64,000 nt of DNA, from positions 1,736,001 to 1,800,000 of the forward strand of contig BCIX01000002.1 in the NCBI GenBank assembly GCA_001600095.1, written 5' to 3'. The stretch's first letter is position 1, and the number at the start of each line of letters is the position of its first letter. The notes below the pieces were generated by a model. That model did not search any database and was not told where the DNA came from. It saw nothing but the letters and a program-made list of their open reading frames with translations. Source of the DNA: Bullera alba. Its lineage: Eukaryota > Basidiomycota > Tremellomycetes > Tremellales > Bulleraceae. The position numbers were made by a program, and so were the translations under genes. This document shows, piece after piece, positions 12,452 to 24,228 of this stretch.

Positions 12452-14934
12452 ATGTCGAGCTTGGAGGAAGAAGAAGAGGGGAACGATGTACTATCAGACG
12501 TGAGTAATCAGCACATTTTAGTTGCTGACAGGCGCTAGCTTCCTCCGGCTTTCAGACCAGTGAGAACAAGGAAGATGCGTAAACTCGAAAAGATCCGACG
12601 AGAGAAGCTCAAAGCGGTCAAACCGCCCCCGGCCGAGGCGACAAAGAAGGAGGATGCCCAGACGATAGCGGCGAGAAGAAAACTGCCCCCAGCCGCGAAG
12701 ACGAAGAAGGAGAGTTACGAGGTGGTAGAGGCGAGAAGAAAGTTGCTTCACGGGAAAAAGGCATACCGCCTCAAAGAGCAAATCGTGAGAATTATCCATC
12801 TCGTGGACGAGCGAGAGACATTGGCTGACAACGGCATATAGTCTGACGATCGATTTGCCCATCTCGTACAACATGTCACTGGCCAGCTCGACTCTATGGT
12901 CGGACCGGACGCATGGGAGGATAAAGAGAGTAGGTTTTGGGATCCCCAGTTTGATGTGAACAAGTTAAAACGACATCTCAGGAGAGCAATTCATCAAGTT
13001 CCAAAAGCAGAAGGCGGAGGACATGGAGCGTGTGGAGAGTGAGTTGTTTGTCCCCAGCGACACCCGACGCAAATGCACGCTGATCTGTGCTATTCTCAGA
13101 CCAACTGAAAGGCAGATTGTACGTAGCTTCTGGACTGTGTTACCTCAAGAAAGCCATCATAATGGCTGCACCAGACCTCGACCGCCAGGAGATCCAGAAT
13201 TTCTTCCAGGCAGTCACCAGTACGATCCCATCAGCAGACTCCGTTACCGAAACGGCCGCTAGGAGCGAAAACAGGAAGGCAATGTTGCGAGAAGCTTCAA
13301 ACGCTCTGAAGATCCCGTGGAACGGTGCAGCCATGTAAGCGCAGCTTGGATATTCCCATGAAGTCACAGTGCTAATGCACAATCGACCTCACAGGCCTTC
13401 TGGGTCATCCGATGCAGCCATACACGTGATCCTACCTTGGTCTCCGGCTTTCGGTAAAGATCACCATATGCCAGACAGCGTGCTGGTCAGCGAGCTCAGC
13501 ACGTCTAGAAAGCTTATCGAAAAGGGGCTGAATGCCAATATCACCAAGGTGAGCCTCCGCATGTGTCATAGCGGCTACATTGTTTGATTTTGCTGAACAG
13601 GACACAACAGGTACATACCTACAATATCATCGAAACCAGACTCAGCGACCCGAACTGGCTCGATCTGCCTTCGTACACAACAGAGCCGAGCACTCTGGCG
13701 GAAAGGTGGACCTCTGGACGTTCAATGACCGCAGAACAGACGACAGCGATCTCAACTCAGTTTGAACAGTCGCACCAGCGGATCAAAGCGATGGTCAACG
13801 ACGACACCTCTCAACGGAAGCTCTGTTTCACAATGGGTGGATTCGCCAGGGATGCTATCATGGAGAGTCTATGTGAAGGCAGAGGAAATGCCGGCAAACG
13901 ATTCCACTTCTTGAGCCTCCATCTCCCTATCCCTGTCCTCACTGCCGCAAGGACTAAACACGTGCGAAGGCCTCAAAGCGATATCGCGGTCACTCTGATC
14001 ATTGACGATGGCAAACTCACACAAGTCTACTTGCACAATACACACAGCGAAACACCAACATTCAATCGCGCCAGGAATATGGATAGATATCGAGCGGCAT
14101 TCGCAACGGTACGTTCATAGGATCCATCCTACATAAACTCACTGAACGTTCCACTAACATTAATCCTTTAGAATTTCTGCCTGAACCTCTTATGCACAAT
14201 GGCTGGTATCAACGTCCCGACCCCTGCATTGTCCCTGTTCACCAAAGAGAACTATCCACACGCCTCTGACCTCACGGGGATGTGCGAAAGTTTACAATGG
14301 GCAGTGACAATGAGTGAGGCCAGGCGAGACGCTCAACTGGCCAAAATTGTGCAAGAGGACCTACAATTAGCCTTCAGTCATCACTGGCGAAGTCGTGTAG
14401 AGTCCCGCACGCAGCCCAACAGTCCACGACCCTACATGGTCCAAGTATGGCAAGTTCTCTTGGACTTGATGCAGGAAGACCGTGAGTCATTGTTCGAAAA
14501 CGTGGCCAAAGCTGAACCTTGTTCGACCACAGATGACCGTGTGATGGATGTATCGCCACATATGTTGAATCTTCCACGACCCCGCCTGTCCGAGGAATAC
14601 ATCGAAGGCGAGTCAGTTGTGCTTACGAGCACCCAACACAGCTTATAAAGACACACAGCGGTACTGAGGGGCTGCGATACGGAGAGGTTCTACATGCGTA
14701 GATCGGTGGATTTCACCCTCACCTCCTTTGAAAAATGCATCCTGGGTAAGCGATCTCCTCGTCCCTCTGTATCTCCGCAATCGAGCACTGGTGTTGAAAG
14801 CATGCTTAGTAGGAACCGCGGCGCGCTCCAAGGTCAAGATGGCGCTGGACGAAGGGAAACAGTTGTATTGGGGTTTAGAACATGCGCTCTCAGGCCTCAC
14901 TTTCAAACTCAAATGGTATTGGAGAGGATATTGA
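12452..14934 (+). CDS. Unknown 11-exon protein, basic coiled N terminus
   Basis: I do not recognise the family. The product is roughly 640 residues. It starts with an acidic run (MSSLEEEEEGNDVLSD), followed by a Lys/Arg/Ala-rich stretch likely to form charged helices, with two similar units around IAARRKLPPA and VEARRKLLHG. A globular middle and C terminus follow and end in an aromatic segment (LKWYWRGY). Introns are 12500-12538, 12785-12841, 12930-12981, 13039-13099, 13335-13394, 13549-13610, 14109-14171, 14482-14532, one near 14608-14658 and 14746-14812. The ninth is ambiguous: a GC-AG intron at 14608-14658 or GTCAGT at 14612 to AAG at 14650; both keep the frame. Without either, the protein stops at 14646-14648. 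The stop is 70 bp from that of the convergent carrier gene. It may be lineage-specific. Confidence 0.7.
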
Positions 14935-15004
14935 TATGCTAGTATCGTGCGCAGGACAGGGTTGTTTCATCCGAGAGGTCACTCTATGCATACAATTTGA
15001 CCGT

Positions 15005-16261
15005 TCACAACAAGTTGTGCTCGGTGATGTACTCTGCGACACGTCAGCAGATCATCAGCAAATCATCCCGAAATTGCAACACCAACCCACCTCTAGTCAT
15101 CTCGAAAGCGACAAAAGTAGATGCCGCGGCAGGAGCGGCTCGTATGAGGGATGGAGCGATACCTCTGAAGAGAGCGGGTCTGTAGACTATCAGCAATCAT
15201 CCCCAGCCTGTCATACTCACGCTCCACCCTCCCTCAAGATTGCATTAAACTCTCGTCCAATGTATCCGCCTCGTAGCCACCCGCCCCGAGTGGGAGGCGC
15301 TTCTGCCAGCTGGATCCTCGATTTGATCACGTCCAATGGGTAGCACGCTAGCCAGTAGCAGATCCCTCCAACGGCGCCAGAGCTGAGGAGCGTCCAGACC
15401 GGTAGGGGCTGAGCGCCATACTGCCGGACAAAGGCTCTCTTGGTGGTTTCGTACCCTGCAAGTTAGCACTGGGCTTGGGCGGGACACTCACCGGCGTAGA
15501 ACCCGGCATAGGCGGGTATCTCCCTCACCAAGGTGATCTGAAAGAGTCAGGCCAAGCAGCCAAAATGACAACCCACCCAATAACCCCTCATGACACCGTC
15601 TCGCAAGCCATAGTTTCTCCACATGTCCGCGACCACGGCCCCGAGCTTCTTGTCTCTCGCTCCACCATACTGCCCCTGCATCCTGATCTTGAACATTTCG
15701 ACCTAGAAGTCAGTGCTGTTGGCCAGGAGGAGACTCACGGGAGAGGCCAAGACGGCGTTGGCGGCACCAGCCATTCCTCCAGCGAGAGCGACTTGGCCAA
15801 TCGAGAGATCCGGGTACGGCGACACGAGCCGTCTAGATGCGCCGTATGCAGTGAAGAGAAGCGAGTTGACAGCGGCTACGCCGATCAACGGTGACATCTG
15901 AGCATGGTCAGAGGGCGAAAACGGCAAGCGGAACGGTTCTCACCATTCCCTTGTAAAGCGCAAGGGGCCCTTCATTCTTGACCGTCTTTGTCAAGATGTC
16001 CCATGTACTCTTGTACTTGTCCCTCGGCGCGGTCTGAGCTCTCTACTGGGGCATAAGTTTTATACAGCAGTAGAGGACAAACTCGCCGTCTTCAAAGTGT
16101 CTAGGGGCTACTGTATCAGCTCGACTCGACAAGATAAGACTTACCTGCCCGACGAGCACTTGGGATGCACCTCCCACACTACCAGACACCAGCTCGATAG
16201 CTACATCATTACGCTTGACCGCTGTGAGCTCTGGCCGTGTCCGTGGGCCTGTTTCGGCCAT
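15005..16261 (-). CDS. Mitochondrial carrier protein (SLC25A20/YMC-like)
   Basis: This is a six-helix solute carrier of the mitochondrial inner membrane. The three repeats each carry the carrier signature: PLDTLKTRAQ (residues 40-49) with later NEGPLALYKG, PVEMFKIRMQG, and PLDVIKSRIQ with EGGAPALFRG. The pattern is nearest to carnitine/acylcarnitine, ornithine and YMC-type carriers; the substrate is not decided. There are nine exons. The introns are 16108-16144, 16043-16086, 15898-15943, 15703-15738, 15538-15576, 15456-15491, 15180-15220 and 15034-15090. The product is 306 residues, the normal length. The first signature is encoded by a 21-nt exon (16087-16107) followed by what appears to be a GC-AG intron (16043-16086). 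Only that splice yields the invariant Lys-Thr-Arg-Ala-Gln continuation. Confidence 0.92.
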
Positions 16262-16398
16262 GCTTGAGCGAGGTGTCGTGAGTGGTGTTAGGTAGAGGAA
16301 GACAGATCATTTCGTCATCTGCGATCTCCTCGGCGAAATTGCCAAAACAACTTCAACTCGGTTCAATCTTCTTGGTCTTTCACCATCGCTCGCACATC

Positions 16399-17327
16399 AT
16401 GCAAGGTAAGTCCAACACAGCGGCCCATCTAACGCTGTAGGACTCGTGCACTACTCTGATGACTCTCCACCGGCGTCTCCGGAAGCCGGTCCATCCGTGA
16501 GTCAATAGAAACACCACGAGGTCGCAAGGTCACACTCTGCCCTTTCCCTCTTCTTTCACCCTTATTGCACGGGCGACATTTGCATTGGCTTGGCGGACTA
16601 CGACAGAGGCTGAGGAATGGAGCAGTGACGGGTGAGTTGAATCTGTCGCCCTCCGCTAATTTTCAGAAACCCCGCCCCCCATCGTCAAGAGCAAGAAGGG
16701 GAAGGATGTCGAGCCTGTTCCCGAAAACCTTACACATACAGCTCAGTCCGATCTTCCATCGTCACACCTCGACCGTAATCAGTTCGAGGGGATGACAGAA
16801 GACGAGATATTCCAGATTGCAACGAGACCAGATGACATTGATGGATTGAACGATTGGGGTATACCTCCAGAGGCGGATCCTGCAGAGTGCAGTGACCAAC
16901 TAAAGGTGAGCCTTGCTCGAGTTTCGCGCTAACGACATAGGCCAAAGTCGCACAGTTCCTCCGGCTCAAGTACACTAGTGACCAACACATCAATACCTCC
17001 CTCCTCGCCTCCTCCTCTTTTGCCAACCCACATATCTACTCCAAGCTGGTCGAGTTTGTCGACCTAGACGAGCGTGCGACGCAGTTCCCCTCCAACGGAT
17101 GGCTCACTCGTCAGAACCTAGAACAGCTCATCCCCCGTTACGGTCCCAAAGCTCTATCAGAGGAGCAGAAGAGGCGACAAGAGGCGAAGAAGCGGGAGCA
17201 AGAGGGTCGGTCCTCGATACAGTTTGCGCCGGGCAGGAAGGAGACGAAGAACTCGAGGGAGTCCAAAGGCACGAAGCGAGACAGGGCAGGGGGTTGGGAT
17301 GAGCGGGATACGAGACGGAAGCGGTAG
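16399..17327 (+). CDS. HCNGP/SAP30BP-like nuclear protein
   Basis: The HCNGP family (human SAP30BP) are nuclear factors linked to transcription and splicing. The conserved core is visible: FLRLKYTSDQHINTSL, then FANPHIYSKLVEFVDLDE, which corresponds to the family helix pair ending near a D-E-x-x-T/S motif. The N terminus is acidic and Pro/Ser-rich (HYSDDSPPASPEAGPS) and the C terminus is Lys/Arg-rich. Exons are 16399-16405, 16441-16496, 16607-16631, 16667-16905 and 16941-17327, giving 237 residues. The first exon (7 nt) and the 25-nt third exon are inferred from phase: without the third exon, the frame into the conserved core is lost. The gene diverges from the mitochondrial carrier across 137 bp, a shared promoter. 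Confidence 0.82.
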
Positions 17328-17665
17328 CTCGCTAGGCTCAACAAATCCCCTCGGGGCGGCATGTAGACCTCAGGGGACAGCGCTTAGTAGAGCCTAGTAG
17401 CTCGTAGGGACGGGTGATGCAACATGCGCGATTCCAACTCTGCAGTCGACCTCTCACACCGAGAAGCAGGCAAGGAAGAGATAGAGGAGGCAGCGACGAC
17501 ACCACTTTAACACCACCACATCATTGAAACACGTTGCATGGGTATATTTGACACGGCAAGACTAATTGTCCTTGAGAAGCATGAGACGTCTCGTTCGTAA
17601 GCGTGACGCGTGGGCGTGGAGGAAGGTCGTGACCCGTCTAAAATCTATCCCAGAGGGAGCTTGGT
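17328..17665. other. Convergent 3' intergenic region
   Basis: This is 338 bp between the stops of the HCNGP-like gene and FKS1. It holds presumed 3' UTRs of both. I see no other gene or repeat. Confidence 0.6.
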
Positions 17666-20600
17666 TTAAATGACCGCGCCGAACGGCGTGTCCTTGGGCG
17701 TGAGCTTGATGACATCTTTGAAGATGAGTGGCAGGACGACCATGGCCACCAAGGCTCCCTGAATGATGACATAGGCGATGGAGTCTGGAAGGGTCAGCGT
17801 CGATTTACCTCCGCTTACTCACACTTGAAGACAATCTTCCTTCGCTGACTTCGCTGCCTGAACGAGTAGATGGGCGGTCGGATCTGCTGCGAGGGGGCGA
17901 GCCAGAACAGCATGGTCGCGTGCAGTCGGTCAAAGTATGGGATGATGGTCGGGATGGTGAGGAAGAGGAGCAGAATGTGACAAGTGATGAAATCGGCAGA
18001 GTAGAGACCCATCTCGATCGTCTTGACGACAAACTCTCTGGCCGGTTGGGACAGGGCGTGCGAGCCGAGTCCTCGGTTGAACCAGACACCAGTCCACCAA
18101 GCCCTGTTGGTCTCGTCGTGCTTGAACTCTCGGGAGAGGAAGACGGCGATGAGGATCTTGAAGATACACCTCTGGACCGAGATGACGGCGATGGCACCGA
18201 GGACGGCTCGAGACGTGTTCCACAGCTCGAGGAACCAGAGGAACTCGAAGAATGCAATCATGCCGACGACTGAACCAAAGTGGGCAATCGCAGCCATGGT
18301 CGCTCCAAACTGGTTGGTCCACGAGTTGAGGCATGGCCCGAGGAAGACCGACAGCAGGAAGAGCACCATGAGTAGGGCCATGTTGAAGACGATTGGTCCG
18401 ATGGCGATGATGGCGATTCTGATGAGACCTGGCTGGACCTCGCCGTTGACAGAGAACGACTTGACAAAGAGGTAGCAGATGACAAAGAGCGTGGCCAGGC
18501 AGATGGGTCCGATGATCTCGCCGACAACAATGGCCTTCCATGGAGCTCGTGGGACGTCGCTCGAGAGCTGGGGGTTAGCTTTGATCCTTATAATAGACCC
18601 ACCTTTTCCGAGGGCAGACCCAGTCTCTTCCTCTTAAACCCAGTGATCCTCGTCCTCGACAACCTGCAGTACCCGACCCAAGAGTTGGCGTGCGTTCTCG
18701 AGTTTCCTCTCGACATCCATCGCAGGAACTCTCTATAGTCGATGATGAAATCGGAAAACGAGAATTGATGCGGGTTGAACAGGAATGGCGCGATGCACAA
18801 ACCGACGACGGTGATCCAAAAGTAGATAATGTGCGGCACAAACACACTGAGGGTGATGTACAGCAGCAACACTAGCGTCCTCATACCGAGGTAGATGGAC
18901 GGGCCGGCGAATCGAGAGCTAAAGTCAGCTTGGCTACGATCAGAAAACTCACTATAAGATCGAGAACGAGATACGGGTCGTGGCAAACCCTCGACCGGTG
19001 GCAATGTACCTAGCACCTCCAAACGTCAAATCGTTGAGGATCGAGTGCATGTAGATCTGCGTGGAAAAGACCTCGAATACTGGCGAGAGCGACATGAAGT
19101 GTTTGGCAAGTCGAAGGATGGCTCGTCCAGTTCCCCTTTCGGTGAGTTCTAGTTGTCAGCAGTGTCCCAGCACATTTTACTCACCCTGCACAAACAACGG
19201 CACGAAAGCAATCCAGAACACCAGGAAGATCGAAATAATACACCTCTTGATCCAAGAAAAGACTGGCTGCAGGTTGTAGCATCCAGACTGTCCAGGCAGG
19301 ATATCTCCGTTCGAGTTGTATCGACAGACTTGGAGCTGCTCGTTGAGCGTACCGAGGAAGACCAACGCCAGCATGAACACCTGGACCGACATCATAACGA
19401 GAATGTTGTTGATGTGGAAACCAGGGTGACCGTAGTAGAATGTCAAGAATCGATCGACGGGAAGCTGAGTGCCGAGGTAGTAGTATTCTCTCGAGAGCAT
19501 TTGCTCGCCCATACCGGTACCAATCTTGGTTTGGAAATTGAGAATCGTTCCGAAACCCAAGTCTCGACCTTTACCACATTGGTAGTACTCCGAGTGCTTG
19601 ATCCTTCCACCTCGACCAAAGGCCATCATACCGGCGTAGATATCCTCGTTCAAGTGGAGACCCTTTTGAGCTTTACTCACACCACCTCGGGTGTTCATGT
19701 AGATGGCGTTGAGGAAATCCGGGTGACCGTAATGTAGTTTTCCGCCGATGAAACTCAGAGACCTCGCAGCGAGCGTACCGAATGTCTGTTCCTTTCCAGC
19801 GGCAATGTCACCGAGGATACCAATGTTCTCAGAGAAGATGTACTCTCTAGCTCCGAGGATGGCGACGGGGAACTTGGTGAACGCGGCGTGACCGGTAGCG
19901 GCGTATGGCGATTGCGACGACACTCTGTACTCTTCAAACTCGCCGAGGACGTTTCGTATCTTGAGGCACTCTTCCAGATAGTTGTCCTGGTTGGCGTCGA
20001 TGAGCTGCAGGTATTCACCTCGGTAAAAGACAATGGCGTGGTTCTGGTTGTCGGATTTACCGTCTCCCAAGATTGGGTTTCCTGGCAGCTCGATCCTGAA
20101 CTTGGGTCGTCTTCGTCCGTTGGGCATAATCTCAGAGTGACCGTCGATGAGGGCAGAGAAGATTCTCGATTCACCACCGTCCTTTCGCGCCGGCTCTTCA
20201 TCCAGGTAGGCGATTTGCAAGTCGGGGTATGCTCGGAGGAGGAATTCTGCGTTTTCAAACTCCTCCTTGTTGAACTTGGAGTATCGCTGCATCGAGACGA
20301 CAAACTTGAACTTTCGTCGGGCCATTCGCTCAAGCTCTCGCTCGAGTTGATCCGTGTTTCCGCCAAAGAGCTGGACGACTTCGGGGTTCTCGACTCGGTA
20401 GAGCAGTTTGATGGCCTTGGAGTAGTTCATGAATCCGGACACGGTTCGGTAGAGGGTTTGAGCTCGAAGAGACGCCCAGATTCGCGTTCGCAAGGTGTAC
20501 TCTGGCGCAGCAGATTTGAAACCGACAGTGTAGAATGGGATATCGTCGGCTCGCTTCGAGTCTGCCTTTTCGTCTGCACCGAATGGGTTGCCGCCGCCGT

Positions 20601-23337
20601 TGAACATGTTGGACTCTTCGGCGAGGATCTTGGTGTCTCGGACAAAGTTGTCCCACTCGATAGGGTGGAGCTGCTTGAGGTATTCCAACAGGGTGACTCG
20701 CGTGTTCTGGTCCTCCTCTCGGATAATCTCTCGGAGGGACAGGAGGATCTTTTCCGAGTAGTGCGGGACGAGGACGGTGAACGTGGGCATGGCGTCGACG
20801 GCAATCGGTTCGGGAATGGCGGTGGTGAGTGACTGGGCAAAGAAGGAGATTCGCCTCTCTGCCTCTGAGCCTCGAGGGAAGAATTCCGTCTTCAAACCCT
20901 TGTCGCCTTGGGAGATGAAGAATGCTGGGGCTCGGAGGGTTCGCTTGCCTGGTTGATCCGATTGAACCTGGTGATAGAGCAACTTCTGGACATGCTCGAT
21001 CGACAATAGATGCTCTCGGTACATCGAAATGATGACCGCATTCCACACTTGCGAAACAAGCACCTTTGGCTTGTACTTGACTTCCATGTCCTGCGTGGCG
21101 AGAATCTTGGCGTAGATTCGCTTGGGCAGTCGAGCAAAGATGTCTTTCCATGGTGTCCAGATGCTCATACCCAGGGAAAATGACCTGGCGATAGAGAAGA
21201 TGGTGTTCCAGATGACGTACCACAGGAAGGTGTCGAGGAAGAAGAGCGTGAGGTCCATGACGAACATGACGGCGAGGGTGAACGCGGCCTGGTTCCTGCA
21301 CAATCCCGATCCAAACACCTTGTCCTGGCAGTTCTGCACCTTCATCCCGACCATGACACGGATTGGATCACGGAAAGACAGGGTAAGGAAAAAGTACGAC
21401 TCGGTGAGCTTGCACCCAAAGACGAGGATCCAGAGGAGGAACGAGGCCGCTCGGTTCGCTCGGCCAAGAACAGGGTACGACGCGGTGAACGTTTGATTGG
21501 CGAGGTACTTTCTGCTCTTGCCCGCGACTCGGTCGCCAAACATTCGACCAGAAGGCAGCGTCGAAAAGGCGATGGTGGCAATGACCGAACAGGCAAACTG
21601 GACTACACCGAGGATGAGCGAGACCTGGCCTTCCTGATTCCAGATGGCAATGTAGACCGAAGGAGCACCAGTAATAGCCAAGATGACAAGCAAGAACACC
21701 AAACGACGGGTCAAGTGCGAAGTGTTGTTCCAGGTGGTCGGGATATAGCTGAATTCTGCAAGAGTAGCGGCAATCATGATCAATGTAGCGACGGAACCTC
21801 CAAGAGCAGCCATCGACCATGCCATGGGAGTAGTAGCTTTGATCGAACCAGCGGGAGCGTAGATGGAAGGCGAGTTGTAAGCGGTGTAGAACCAGAAGAC
21901 TGAGATGTGGACGATCCAGATTCGGTTAAAGTTGACGAGAAGGTGGAAGAAGGATCGCTTCTCGAGATAGGTCTTGAAGAAAACCTTGTTCCAGTCGATC
22001 CTGTCAAACTTCATGAATCGCTGTGCCGGTGGGATGTCGACGAGTCGAGTCTTGTCGGTGAGGACGATTCTGCTAACACCCTCGGGGTACCAGAAGAGCT
22101 GGTTGACATCATCGTAGCCGATAATCTCGTCGTGGTCCTTCTCTCGACGCAAGAATTTGCCATCGACCACCTCGTAGCCTTGGTCTCGCAGGAACTTGTA
22201 CAACGGCTTGATGACCGCTCGCAGGTAGAGACCTTCTGGCACGGCGTCGACCCTGTTCTGACACTCTGGCGACCGGTAATAGTCGTCGGCGCACTTGAAG
22301 ATGAAGCACAGGCACTCTGGCATGAACCTGACTTGGGCGGCTTCACCCCAACAGAGGAGGTAGAGGGCGACTTGTCGAAGTCGGTCGTACTGGCTCATGT
22401 TGTTCATCGCCGTTCTCCATCGCGACGTTGCCGAGTCGAGCGATTTCTCCTGAGCCGTTGATGCCTTGGTCTTGGCGGCCTTTCCTCTCCTCGCCACGGA
22501 TCGAACTCGAGCGAGACCGGGGTTCTGAACAGCGCCGATCGCGTCGTCGAGATCGAGCTGGGCAGCAAAGTACCACTTTCGGTAGTTGGCGTGTTCTCCG
22601 CCAATGTAGTCGGCATGGAGAGTGAGGAGAGCCTGGTTGGGGGACATTCGAGAAGCTCGAGAGTCGAGCTGGATCATGAGGAAATCGTAAACGTTTCGAG
22701 ACGAGTCTGTCCATCAGCAAAGGCCTAGAATCCTGGTGCTCACCTTTTTGGAAGCCAAACTTGTTTGCCAAGTCGATCAAGACATCCTCAATCTCCTCCT
22801 TGGAGAGCGGAATGTTGGCCTCGACGGTCCAAGCGGGCTACACGGTCAACTCTAATCAAAGGTAGATTACGCACGTATGGGTCTCTGGGTCTGTGGCCCT
22901 CTCGGCTACCCTCGGTGAATGTAGGGGTGGATGCTCGAGATGGGAGGTAGCCCTGCTGATGTTGGAAATCGGAAGATCCGGCGTACTTGTCGGCATCTGG
23001 ACAGGTCAGCACGATCAGGTGCCTTTAACTCACCATTTCCGCTCCATCCACTTTCACTGGCCCACGTCTCTCTCCCAGCACCTCCACCGTCGTATCGACC
23101 CGCCATTTCCGGGTCATTGTCATAGTACGGAGCGTACTGACCACCCTGACCTGGCGGGGCTACACCAGCACCGTTGCCGGCACCGGGGTTGGGTGCTCCC
23201 GGGTTGGCATAAGCGCCCATTGGCTGTTGGTCACCATACGGGAGTTGCTGGACAGAAGCATTGAAAGGGTCTGAGGATCCAGAAGAGTAGGACGATGGGG
23301 CGTGCTTGGGCCCGGGGGGATGTTGAGGGTACGACAT
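17666..23337 (-). CDS. FKS1: 1,3-beta-D-glucan synthase catalytic subunit
   Basis: This GT48 plasma-membrane enzyme makes cell-wall beta-1,3-glucan from UDP-glucose, activated by Rho1, and is the target of echinocandins. After a Pro/Gln/Gly-rich cytosolic start comes the conserved FKS1 domain ([32 protein letters not shown]). Two blocks of membrane helices flank the large cytosolic catalytic domain ([38 protein letters not shown]). Eight exons give 1805 residues; introns are 22997-23033, 22838-22874, 22707-22743, 19149-19184, 18919-18952, 18568-18602 and 17785-17822. A single 3.5-kb exon carries the core. Hot-spot 1 reads FLTLSFRDP (residues 613-621; 21364-21390) and hot-spot 2 reads SWIKRCII (19234-19257). 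The 890-bp upstream region is shared with the divergent APC2. Confidence 0.98.
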
Positions 23338-24228
23338 CCTGCTGCAAGGTATTAGCTCAGTCTTGACTTCTCGGCATCGGGCATCGCCTCGTGCATCGAG
23401 AGATGCGGTCGAGCTTGAGCAGACTGCACAAAGCACCCACCTGTGCAGATACAGACTATGCTACAGTAGGCGATCGTAGAAGCTCGGTCTTTGCCTTTGG
23501 ACAACGTCAAAGGCTGGTTTTGACGACCGGCGCGTCTGCCTCGAGCGGCGAGGCTGGTGAGTCCGTCGTCGACTGCGGTCGCGTCGAGTGACCGAGTCTC
23601 TGTGACGGGTCGGAAACGGTGTCGAGAGTGGTGATCGATGTTCGGGGTCGTCGACCTAGGGAGTTGAAGTAAATAGAGAAGAGAAGAGAAGGAGACGATA
23701 GACTGAACAGTCAAGTTGCAGTGCGTCGCCAAGTGTGAGTGTTGTAAAACGGGGGGGTTGCTTTGCGTGCTTCAAGTTATTTTGCAGGTGTAGTTACCCT
23801 GAAAAGTCATAGAGAAAAGGATCCGCACTCAAATCCAACAATCCTGTGCACAAACACTGCATGCATGCATACTCGCGATCCTCGCTTGTCACATCGTAGG
23901 TGAACCTGCGATGCATATATGTCTGCAGCGAGTAGATACGACTGGATACATGCATTGCCATCACCACCCCTCTCTTGCTTGGGTTGTTTGGTTTTCCCCT
24001 GGGTGGTGGACCTCGTCGATCGAGCAACGTCATGGCGGTGCAAACAAGCCCGCCCAGCGAAGAGGAAGAGCGGAATCAAAATTTGAAACTAGGGCGGCGT
24101 TTCAAGATTGTGGCACCTGAATATCACTGGGGCTCCGCATCTAGTGGAACGCGTCCAAAGATCATAAAGCAACCTCCAGTGCATTCGACTACCGACAATA
24201 TCGACACATCAACCCCCGACACCCGGTC
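23338..24228. promoter_or_regulatory. Divergent promoter region of FKS1 and APC2
   Basis: This 890-bp region has no convincing gene. It contains a self-complementary TGCATGCATGCAT run (23858-23870) with further TGCAT copies nearby, a candidate protein-binding cluster. Start sites cannot be placed from sequence. Confidence 0.5.

Noticed and set aside
19153..22461. Long plus-strand open frames opposite FKS1 (up to about 314 codons)
   Set aside because: They lie exactly antisense to the highly conserved glucan synthase exon, have no family motif and arise from its codon bias.
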